Of a DNA stretch of 46,896 nucleotides, positions 1-9,344 are shown in pieces. Under the pieces are notes generated by a model. That model was not told where the DNA came from, made no database searches, and saw nothing but the letters and a program-made list of their open reading frames with translations. Each line of letters starts with the position of its first letter. Within the stretch, counting starts at the first letter, position 1. A program made the translations under genes and the position numbers. Source of the stretch: Dinochytrium kinnereticum (taxonomy: Eukaryota > Chytridiomycota > Chytridiomycetes > Chytridiales > Chytridiaceae); NCBI GenBank assembly GCA_027604005.1, contig JADGJT010000130.1, positions 1-46,896 of the forward strand. Direction: 5' to 3'.

Positions 1-1
1 C

Positions 2-166
2 CTTGACCTGGCCGTGCCTCATGATATCTTTGTAGATACCCATGATGCACCTCCACAGATACCTTCTCGGATACCCTATCCTCAGCCCCAACTGCGCCGC
101 GTAGGGTGACGCGTAGGCCATGTTCCCACCCACCATGGCGCCTGGACGCGTCGCCTCACGCGTCAT
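2..166 (-). CDS. Partial unidentified protein, N-terminal part, runs off the left edge
   Basis: On the minus strand an ATG at 166 opens a frame that stays open for 55 codons to the window edge. The translation has balanced composition, unlike the surrounding low-complexity frames, and includes AYASPYAAQLGLRIGYPRR followed by a stretch ending GIYKDIMRHGQVK. I do not recognise a family. A TATA-like arm (minus-strand reading of 315-324) lies about 150 nt upstream of this ATG, which fits a promoter. The start is the first ATG and could be internal if an upstream exon exists. Too little is present to infer a function. Confidence 0.4.
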   Translation of the reverse strand, partial: MTREATRPGAMVGGNMAYASPYAAQLGLRIGYPRRYLWRCIMGIYKDIMRHGQVK

Positions 167-290
167 GTACAACAATTTAATGGTAGCTTAATATGGTAAA
201 AGCCAAAACGCCTAAAACGGCGGTAAAGTTACCTATTATGGGAAAAGCCCGCGGTGACGGATCAAGAAAACTTCTCCCCTTAATGCAGAC

Positions 291-324
291 ATATAAAAGC
301 CGTGCTCCCCACACGCTTTTATAT
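291..324. promoter_or_regulatory. Perfect inverted repeat of two TATA-like arms
   Basis: ATATAAAAGC at 291-300 is repeated as its exact reverse complement GCTTTTATAT at 315-324, with a 14-nt spacer. Each arm reads as a TATA box, one for each strand. The minus-strand arm faces the partial gene ending at 166. The plus-strand arm is followed by a CA-rich leader-like stretch (325-420) without a convincing ORF. A bidirectional core promoter, or a hairpin, is inference. Confidence 0.45.
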
Positions 325-424
325 AATCATCATCAACACAACTCAACAGATCAACCATCTCTGCATTGCTCCTCGCATCCCTCCTTACAACCCCTAGAAT
401 ATATCTCTGTTATTACAACATAGC

Positions 425-2256
425 TATTGAACGTAGTCTTTATTGTATTGTCCACTTTGGTTTCGCACAAATGAAGGGAAGTAACTCTTTTTGAAAATTC
501 CACAATACGCAAATATGTGATAGTGGTTTGTCATTCTGGCTTTCATTGTTGCTTGGTGGTACAGCATGCTTGAGCGGGGGAGTGATACAGAGGAACAAAA
601 CTCGCGATTTTGGGCCTATGTGCGACACAATTAATTGCTTGCTTGTTTTGCGGCTGGAATTAACTCTGCATGCCCTGCTGGTGGTGGGGGCCATATGACA
701 TTGTTGGCACGCAAAGGGCCGCGGTCCTTACGGGATCATCGACTCGTTGCGTTCGCATCAGGGGGGTGACGATTGAGGATGGAGGGAAAGCGAGGAGCTG
801 ATCCTATGTAGAAAGGTGAACTGGGCTCTCTGTGATGGACGCCTAACTCATGGCTCCTGGCTTGCTATTCACTTGTGTCCAGTAACGGCCATACGAAACA
901 GCGTGTTCCACAGCTTTCCACGATCAAGACATTGAATTTGAGCCTGGCAAAGCCAGCGCAAAAGTGCCTGAAACATCCAACTTTTTAATTCCTGGATATC
1001 CACAGAAAGCCCCCTTTCCTTCAGGGTCTGCTTACTACTTGTCTCTGAGAACACACCAAACGCAATCGGGTGAAGCTTAACATTCAAGACAAAACTTGCA
1101 GCAAACCGCACAATGTTTTATAACTCTTTGATGGACACCCTTGTTATGGTTGGAGTTGAAACACCCGTTCCGCTGTATATCCGTTCCGATCAATGGGCAG
1201 TTACGCCAAGATCAAACAAGAGCGTGCTCCCATCTGACTGCACCTCTTTGCAACATGTAGAGCGCCAGACCCACGAGTTGATTAGAGTAATGGGGTGATG
1301 GGATTGGGGGAGCGACATGCATGCAACCAACAAACGGCCGCCCCTGACCTGATTTGCTTTGCGGCGAGAAAGACAGGTAAGTTGTGCAACGCATTGGGCA
1401 AGCCGCAGCATGAAAAAATATGGCTAGATGGTCTTCTTTCCTTGTTGATTTGGTGAAGAGATTAACCGATATGTTCTATTAAAAGAAATTAAAAGTTAAA
1501 CATATATTATGTTAACTGATCTGGCCGAATTCTACAAAAATCATCCCGAAGCAATTGTTTTTTTTCTCTCTGCCGTATTGGTCAACTGGCAATTTCTCCT
1601 AGCCCCAACCAAGATTCACTCCCGCGCGATTCTCATCAAGACGGGACAGTGACCCCTATGACCAACAACAATGAGTCCTAGTGAGATTTACACAATTCAT
1701 GACACTCCCCTCTTTTGCCGGTGATCTCTACTCTCCTTGAGTGGGTGGGCTTTCCTTCCTTCCCTTGGACTTTGAGCGTGGGAGGTCGAGAAGAATTTTC
1801 CTCTTTTGTATGCTGCTTGGATGTACGCGCTTGCTGCTTGGAAATAGGTTGTTTTGTTTTATGATGAGGCGTGAGGTCGGAATTTAACACGAAATAATTA
1901 CAAAGCTTTTCTTTCTTGACATGCTTTTGGGAATGATATTCTGGACAGAAAGATGAGTGTTGAGATAGAGTGTGAATGGTGCTTGATGGACATTGTATTT
2001 GTTTGCTTCTTCCGTCATGTTGCGTCAAAAGATATAAGAAGAGAATATGAAAAAAGGTGTAATATGTAATCGCGAAAAGGCTTTAAACCGAGCCCAAATA
2101 AAAGTATAAAATACAAAAAATCCTCCCAGGATGCCCGTTTTCCTCCCACCGACTTTGACCCCCACCCCCTCCCCCCCAAAAAAAAAAAAAACAACGAAAA
2201 GAAAGGACAATTACGCCACAACCATTCCCCTCCACCTTTCCCCCAAAACAAAGAAA
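425..2256. other. 1.8-kb stretch without a supportable gene
   Basis: Only short overlapping ORFs without family similarity are visible, such as an 80-residue minus-strand frame at 869-1111. Homopolymer runs of C and A occur at 2166-2190, just beyond the 3' end of the zinc-finger gene. The 14-mer GCGATTTTGGGCCT at 604-617 recurs at 4728-4741. I see no transposon ends or RNA gene. Confidence 0.5.
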
Positions 2257-4158
2257 TCACTCTTCGTCATCCTCTCCACCACTCCTCTGAGTCTGAGCCT
2301 CATGCACGCTCCTCGCATGCCGATAAAGATCCTGCCGTCTTCTAAACCTCGCACTACACCCAGCGACATTACAAGCATTCGGTCTCTCCCCAGTATGGCT
2401 GGTGACATGGCATTGCATGTTCTGTCGTCTCGCAAATATCATCGAGCATCCAGGCCAATCGCACGCGTAAAGACGCGGCGGTGAACTCTTTCTCTGGTCC
2501 GGTGAGGAATTGGACCGTGATTTTTGGCGTCGTTTTGAGGGGGCCGGTGAGGATGACGTGGTGGAGGTGGAGGAAAAGGATTGAGAGGCGGGACGGGATC
2601 GTTTTTTAGTGGGGGGCTTGGAGGGTTGAGTTGGGGTCGGTGAGGTGAGTTTAGTGATTTCTGCTTTCGTCGTTGTTGATTCCGTTGCTGAGGATGGCTC
2701 GCGCATCAGCTCTGCTTCTGCCTCGATTATTGTTACTGCACCAGCAAGTGCCTCCTCCCTTTCCGCAACTAAAACGCAAGCTGGTAAATCTCCACTCAAG
2801 AGATAAACCTGATTCTGAACGTCTAGCGTCCCGACTGCCTCCACCTGTTGTTTCACCATGTCTTCGGACGGCCCAGTCGTCCCATCTGTCGGCGTTGTCG
2901 TGGGAGTGGGTTGAATGGACCCTACCGTTGTCGTTGTGGTGGGTGGAACGACGACAGTTATTGCTGGGCCAATTCCCTCCACCTGATTCGGAGGCGGCGA
3001 GAGTAGGCAGAGTTTCTTCACTGGAAGAGAAGTGACAGGATCGTCTCCTGGAAGTAAAAGACTCAAGACAGAAAAATCGGACCTTGGCGTTGACACAGTG
3101 GCGGATGCTGGCGGACTTATGCGGCTGAGAGTATGGGTGGCCTGGCGAATCGACGAAGAAGCAGCCATCGATGCCTCGGGGCGATTCAAATTGCTTCCCA
3201 CGTCGTAAGAAGACCCAGAAACGACGCTAGGCACCGCTGATCCCATTGCACTCGCCCCGGTCGATGCCACCCAAAATGGCACCTCCTTGTCCTCCTTCAT
3301 CTTTTGAATCTGCATCGTCAAAGCCGACAATGAGGGCAGCCTCACCCTCCTTTCCAGCTGTGGCTGAGACATGTAGCAGCGGAGGAATCTATGGCCACCC
3401 CTGAAGGGCTGATGAGGGTCCAAATTGTCAGAGTGATTGTAATAACTGGCCCTGGCAGTGTTGGTGGGAGGTGAGCGGCTATAACGGTACGCGATTTGGC
3501 TTTCCAGTGAGGAGCGTATGATGGAGCGTTGAGATGATGCGGTCGGTAGGGTGAGCGGTGACGGGATGTGGGCGATCAAATCTCCTGGAAAAGGATTTTG
3601 GAAATGATCGGGGGCGGGGGTTGCGGGTTGATGAGAGGGAAGGGGAGGTCCTTGGCAGTGGCGATGAAGATGGTCATGAGGAAAATCAGCATCCCAATTG
3701 CTTGAAGGATGATGATGGTGAGTAGGAAGAAATGCAGCAGATTCATAGCCGATAGTTGCTGGTCTTACTTCCACATTAAACTGTGAGGACCCAGCAGACA
3801 CCCAGCTGGATTGAATGCCTGCTGATGGCGCGGTGGTGGTTCCAGAAACCCGCTCCCATCGTTCGTAAGGAAATCTTCGCGACTCAGACATCTCTGCTCT
3901 GGTGTTGGATGCAGAAGAAGGTGGTGGTGGCGGGGTGGGATACGAGGAACAGATCGAGATCGCCGCAGATGGGGTTTCTGATAGGTAACCAGGGTAGGGT
4001 GTGCAGTGATTTTGAGGAGGGGTGGTGGATTGTAAGGTGATCAAATGCTGGCGAGTGTTTCTCTCTTGTTTCGTTTCCTTGAGGCAGTGGTGAGCGATAT
4101 CGGAGACGATGACGTTGGATGTGCAATGATGGTCAACGAGAGTAGAGACGTGGATCAT
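2257..4158 (-). CDS. C2H2 zinc-finger protein, two C-terminal fingers
   Basis: Probable DNA-binding transcription factor of 633 residues in a single exon. Almost all of it is Ser/Pro/Thr-rich low complexity, as in many fungal regulators. The recognisable part is the last 70 residues. Finger 1 is C-x4-C-x12-H-x3-H (Cys566, Cys571, His584, His588), followed by a TGERP linker. Finger 2 is C-x4-C-x12-H-x4-H (Cys596, Cys601, His614, His619), and the tail is acidic. Finger 2 shares the block ARFRRRQDLYRH with the second zinc-finger gene at 14261-15640, so the two are paralogues. This copy has no intron where the other has one and lacks the third finger. The first ATG (4158) is used; ATG 3891 (residue 90, starting MSESRRFPYER) is a plausible alternative because the residues before it are not distinctive. 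It is convergent with nothing and lies beside the minus-strand OPT gene; a role in controlling that gene is only inference. Confidence 0.75.
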   Translation of the reverse strand: MIHVSTLVDHHCTSNVIVSDIAHHCLKETKQERNTRQHLITLQSTTPPQNHCTPYPGYLSETPSAAISICSSYPTPPPPPSSASNTRAEMSESRRFPYERWERVSGTTTAPSAGIQSSWVSAGSSQFNVEVRPATIGYESAAFLPTHHHHPSSNWDADFPHDHLHRHCQGPPLPSHQPATPAPDHFQNPFPGDLIAHIPSPLTLPTASSQRSIIRSSLESQIAYRYSRSPPTNTARASYYNHSDNLDPHQPFRGGHRFLRCYMSQPQLERRVRLPSLSALTMQIQKMKEDKEVPFWVASTGASAMGSAVPSVVSGSSYDVGSNLNRPEASMAASSSIRQATHTLSRISPPASATVSTPRSDFSVLSLLLPGDDPVTSLPVKKLCLLSPPPNQVEGIGPAITVVVPPTTTTTVGSIQPTPTTTPTDGTTGPSEDMVKQQVEAVGTLDVQNQVYLLSGDLPACVLVAEREEALAGAVTIIEAEAELMREPSSATESTTTKAEITKLTSPTPTQPSKPPTKKRSRPASQSFSSTSTTSSSPAPSKRRQKSRSNSSPDQRKSSPPRLYACDWPGCSMIFARRQNMQCHVTSHTGERPNACNVAGCSARFRRRQDLYRHARSVHEAQTQRSGGEDDEE

Positions 4159-4904
4159 TTTTTTTTTCCCTCAGTGCTCAAGTCGGGGATGTTCCTCACT
4201 TCTTCCCTTTTTATCCTTCTCGATTTGTTTTTGTTTTTCTTTCTTCCTAGTTTGACGTCTCGACTTTTTTTGTACGCTCTATCGATGATGGACAGACGTA
4301 AAAAAAGGATGGAGCGTGCCTGATATATGAGGTGCGAGGGCAATCGTAAGCTGAGTGGGATAAAGCGGTGGGTTGAAGGGAAGGATGCGGATGGTCTGTG
4401 GGAGAGGCAAGGCCGGGATCAAAGCGTGTGCGTGGGTGAGTAAGAGTTTAAGGGGTCAGGAAGCGTTGAGGAGAGTGGATGTGCGTGTGGATGCGAATGC
4501 GATGAGGAGGATGGAGGGGATGAGTAGCGGCAGCCGGAGGAGGAGGGCTGTAGAGCCTTCTTCTTATGCACAGCTGCCGCGCAAATATCAGATAAATAAA
4601 TATTCAAAAGCTGCTGCAGCAGTTTGTCGCAGCTTTTGCTTGTTTCTTCCTTCCTTCTTTCCTCCTCCTCCTCTCGCCTAGGCCCCAAAACAGCAGAATT
4701 GACCCGCGACATCTTGCCCCAAAATGCGCGATTTTGGGCCTCTCGTGCAAAACGCTGAAAAGGATTTTCGCCGCCAAGGGACTTGAGTGACAAGTGAGTG
4801 ACAAGGGATATCCAAGGTCGGGGAAGCAGGAAAAGGAAAGAACAAACGCTGATGAATATCTCGCAACGTTTATTTTAAAGGATATTTGCTGAATACATCT
4901 CGCT
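4159..4904. other. Intergenic, upstream of the zinc-finger gene and downstream of the OPT gene
   Basis: Purine/pyrimidine-biased sequence without a convincing gene. Around 4719-4737 there is a near-palindrome CCAAAAT-GCGCG-ATTTTGG, and the 14-mer GCGATTTTGGGCCT at 4728-4741 repeats the one at 604-617. These could be protein-binding sites or chance. Confidence 0.4.
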
Positions 4905-7900
4905 CTACGCTAGCCCTAATGTGCCGAAACCCATGCAGTCTGGATCAGCAAGAGTGGCATTAATGCCAGACGTGATCATAAGCTCCGTGCACTGTTGTTG
5001 GATTCAGAAGAAAGAAAAGAGAGGAAGGAGGAAGTGTTGTTGGTCAGTGAGAAACGCTTAAAATGGAACCGAAGCTGGGACGTTTTTGGTTTGCGCATCA
5101 CACCGAAAAGCGGAGAGCTTGCATCAACGTGGCATCAACGGCAAAGGCAGCAAGCAAAAGACGCAAAGGGGCAAGTGCGGTCAGTTGAAAAACCCCCAGA
5201 ATGTGGGTTGGAAACGGCACACCGGTAGCATGGAAAAAGGCTCTGCCTCCCAAAAAACATGCATTCTCACATGCATAAAAATGAAAAGACGGCGAGGGGG
5301 AAAGGTGCAGGAAAAGCCTACAGGTTGCGCCTTGCGGCAGTGCCGACAACACAGATAAATCCGTGCATGCTGATTAAGGTTGCATTGACGGCAGCCGGCA
5401 AAAAACAACCAAATCTCACTCAGAGCCCTACAAACAACATACCTTGATATAATAATCTGGAGCACATCCGTCCAGGTCAAACCTGTTGAGTGGATGGAAA
5501 GGAATAGCGCTGAACATCTTCCCGCTCTGATCAGCCGCAGCCGCAAGAAAGATGATGGTGATGGTCACCGCAGCCCCCGAGTCAAAGGCAGCAGACATGA
5601 CATAAGCGTAGGTTCTCCACCAGTCTGGTCGATAATTCTTTAGCACCAAGTTCACCATGATTGCGAGGATGATGGGGGAGATCATGTCGGATCTCAGCGA
5701 GGAGACCGTCACAGGAAAGGAGACGAGTAGGGGAACGTTGACCAAGTGCCATGGCCAGTGAACTGGATTGAGGATTGTCGCAAGAGTGCTGCGAGGGCGG
5801 TTGGCGTCTTGGGAGCTGTTACGACGGGCCCCGAGGCGGTGGAAAGCATAGGGTATGAGAGGAAGAATGGCGCCGATAGCAAACCCGAGGAGAAGGGGCT
5901 GGTACGGTGATCCTGGCCCAAAGAAGCGTTTTGGCCCAATCAACCCCCAAATGGCTCCAGCATGCATGAACACCTCATACTGAACGGCTAGTTGTAAAGT
6001 TCGTTTGGATGATTCGTGTGGTGAGCGAAAGATGCAGAAATCATTAATGAAACGAAAGACCAAACTCACCATCCCAACCCTCCACCCTTCCTTCAATCTT
6101 CTCCCCAAACCTCACAAACACAATCTCCGCAACAACAACGTTAATCACAGCCGTCAGAGCAGTCGTTACGGTCTGCACCAGCATCAAAACCCTTGGGGGG
6201 ACTTTCAAGTAGTGACCCATTTTCAGATCTTGAGTCAACGCGAGGCCTTGGTAAACCCCCATGTAAGCCACCGTCTTGAACGCCATGACGGACCCCATGC
6301 GACCTTGGAGAACCCAGCCGGCTAGGAACTCGGAGATGACGTTCAGACCGATAGATTGGCCAGAGATGGCTTGGATCACTCCTAGGGGGATCATGGTGAT
6401 GCTAATCAGGAGGAGAGCGAGGATCGTTGACCACCAGGGAAGGTCGATGCCACCCCATTGACCAGAAGAGAGGACGAGAAGCGTCATCACAACCAAGAGC
6501 GCGCCGTACCAAATATCCGGAACTTCAGGGTATTGGTCCTAAATGATTCCAATACCAGTTTAAAGGTGGGTTTATGAAGCAGACTGGAAGATAGTAAAAG
6601 CCTACTCACCATCATCTTTGCATGGATATCCTCGGAATCCAAATCTCTAACACTGGTCCTAAACCTCATGACAATATCCCTCCCATACCACAACCAAACA
6701 TGAACCAAAGTCGCAGTGAAAGCCATAAACGCGGCACCATACTCCACCGCAAAGTAAGTTGAGATTCGAATCGGCTGCATCTCAGCATACCGCACCTCAT
6801 CCAACCTCATGGTCGCCTCCAGCAAACTGTGAGGGTGAATCTCAACCGTGCCATTATCAGCGCCAACCCCCTCGTCACCAACAACTTCTTCCTGTCGAAT
6901 CACATGGTAATTCGCCGCCATGTTCCATATGGATCGGTTTTGGTGTCTGCGGTGGCCGGATACATCTTCAAAGGTTGGCTCGGATCCGTTCGAGAGAGGT
7001 GAAGTGGGGGTTTTGGCGACCATCAGGAGAAGCTCCGTGACGTCGAAGGAGGTGCCGTCCTTGTCGAAGAGCGCGGCAGAGTTCATAGCGAGGCCCAGGG
7101 GGAATTCTCCCGTGCCGTTAGGTCCTTGCAAGGGGTTGGTGCCGACGATTCTGTCGCCACCAAATGCATTGCGAGACCAGAGGAGAGGGATGACGATCCA
7201 GAGCATGATGTACACTAGATTTTGGAAGTGGAGGTGATTGGTAACGCGTGAGTTTTGGGTAAGGCGACCGCAAGGAAAGAAAATGAATTCGATGAGGGGT
7301 CAGGCTTACATCCAAACACCTGGTTAAGGAGAGCCCAGAGAGGAGTCGTGATGGGTTGAACGACAGTGATAATTGTCCAGTCAAAGGTAAGTGAAAACAT
7401 TCCCAGCCCATGTCGAGCCGACCCCAACATCTTGCCAATCTGACTATTGGGGACGACATGACACATGAGGGACACAGCCGCCAACCCAGGCGCCAAATAA
7501 GAAGGTCCCAACTGATAGCAAAGCATACAGGCAGCCGCGATCCAGAAAGCCTTAAACTTTTTCTTCCCAGCGTCCCGAAGCGTCTGAGCAATCTTCTTTG
7601 CCTCCTCCTTCTCCTCGTCTTCTGTTGAAATTTTCTGTCCCTCTTTCTCGTCTTTCATAAACGCGTTCCCAGCTTGCCATCCTCCGCCGCGTCCACCAGT
7701 ACCCCATCCGCCACCGGCACCACGTCGCTCATCCACTGATTCCATGGAAGCCCAGGAAGCGGGTCTCCCATTGTTGTTTGACCTCCAAACTGGCTTGTCC
7801 GCCTCCTCCGCCGCCTTTGCCTCATCCTCCTCCTCCCATGTAGCATAAACATGCTTCTTTCCGGCATGAAGCGACGTCAAGATGGCGATGATGGACAAAT

Positions 7901-8866
7901 TCGCTGGCCAAAGCATCGCCGCGGGCCTCACCAAGAATCTTCTGCAAAGCCCTGCCATCCCGTAGCCGATCATTTGAGCACCAACTGCAAATGCTATGGA
8001 CCACCCCACTCGAGAGGTCATTGACATGCCGGCGTCACCTTGGATTCGACGTTGAGCGATAATGTTGTAGAGAGCGTAGGCGGGGTTGGCGGCGGCGGAG
8101 CTGATGATGTAGAGGAGGGCGTGCTCTTTTAGACTGAAGGGGCCAGGGTTTAGGGTGAATTCACCCAGGCTGAAGGGTAGGATGAAGTGGGTTCTGGGAA
8201 GGATTTTGCTGAGAAACGTGCCGAGCGGGTAACTGAGGAGGACACCAATAAGAGGGCTGATGAACTGGTTGTTTTTTTGGGGGAAAAGGGTCAAAATGAG
8301 ATGTTAGCATTTTCTAAAGAGCCACAAAAGGAGAAAGAAAGTTGAAGGGAATCGAATGGAGAGCATATCCAGGAAACGACACTATACAAATTCATTCGTC
8401 CTGAAGGTAAATAGTGTGTTGATGATCGACAAAGTTATCAGCAGAATAACCCCCATGATAACCACACGGAAAGTCAAAGCCGGAGTGTTGACATTATCGG
8501 TCTTGGGAACAACCGAGTCAACAATATCATAGATATCATCCATGAAGGTATCCCTCCCCACATCATCATCATCCGATGTGTCGCGTCCATTCTTCTTGTT
8601 GGACCGTGCGTTTGAGGGAAGCTCGAGATCATTATCATGAGCGTTGTCGAGGTCACCGTGCCAGGAATCTGTGGAGCCAGGGGAGATATCTATCAACATT
8701 TAGAAGAGTTGCCATCTCCAACATTATAAACACGAGCAAAAGCTCGCAGAATGCTCTCACCTCCATCCCTTGTCTTGATCTTGAACCTAAGATTCCGAAT
8801 ATCCTCTTCTTTGACCATCTTATCCAGCTTAAAGCCTTTTTGGCTCTGCTCCATAAACGGCGGCAT
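4905..8866 (-). CDS. Oligopeptide transporter, OPT family (PT clade), copy 1
   Basis: Proton-coupled uptake of small peptides across the plasma membrane is the known role of this family. Seven exons join in phase: 8761-8866, 8388-8689, 7310-8264, 6610-7214, 6070-6538, 5443-5987 and 4905-4991, giving 1022 residues. Two hallmark motifs are present: NPG (175-177, in LNPGPFSLKEH) and a KIPPR-type motif KVPPR (768-772). Many hydrophobic segments follow a hydrophilic N-terminus of about 100 residues. The final exon encodes 28 residues beginning CTELMITSG, matching the paralogue's last exon. Compared with the paralogue at 9345-12473, this copy lacks one intron and carries a long cytosol-like loop with a Gly/Trp-rich segment (translated from about 7660-7750). 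The last intron is 451 nt, far longer than its others. It is transcribed divergently from the paralogue, sharing 8867-9344. ATG 8854 is an alternative start. Substrate specificity cannot be read from sequence. Confidence 0.92.
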
Positions 8867-8911
8867 TACGGGGCTTTCTCACAGGGCTGAACAGGCGGTT
8901 GGGTGAGATTC

Positions 8912-8979
8912 AAAAGTCGCGTCGCGGCTTATCACGCGTTCTGGGGGGAATTAAAAGTCGCGTCGTGGCTTATCACGCG
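8912..8979. promoter_or_regulatory. Duplicated 27-bp element with GATA-factor sites in the divergent OPT promoter
   Basis: Two direct copies (8912-8938 and 8953-8979) differ by one base and start 41 bp apart, close to four helical turns. Both begin AAAAGTCGCG and contain CTTATCACGCG. CTTATCA is the complement of TGATAAG, a match to HGATAR, the site of fungal GATA factors of the AreA/NIT2/Gln3 type that act on nitrogen uptake genes. CGCG-rich flanks are part of the repeat. Position between two peptide-transporter starts makes a shared control element likely, but binding is inference. Confidence 0.55.
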
Positions 8980-9344
8980 CGTCTATCAGCCTGCTATGTG
9001 CCGTCTTGGGAGAGAGGATGAGGGGCTCTTAAGCTCCGCGGTGCATGACGCAACAGGAATGAAGGGAGGTCCCTATTTTTGACAAAAAAGGAAAAAGGAT
9101 TTGTTTTGTTTTGCCTGTTTTGGCTTTATTGTCTTGTGTAACAGCCTCTGTCGGAGGAACAAAACGTTGGACTTGAACTCGATTTTCCCTCACGACTTCC
9201 TCTGAGCAATCCCACCTGCCTTCAACCCCCGTTGCCCATCGCCGTTCTCCTCCTTCATCACCCTTCCTTCCCTGTCACTTTAGGCCGTCATCCCATTCTT
9301 CATTTACTTGCTCAGCATCTTATTGACGCTCGATTGAGGTAGAT

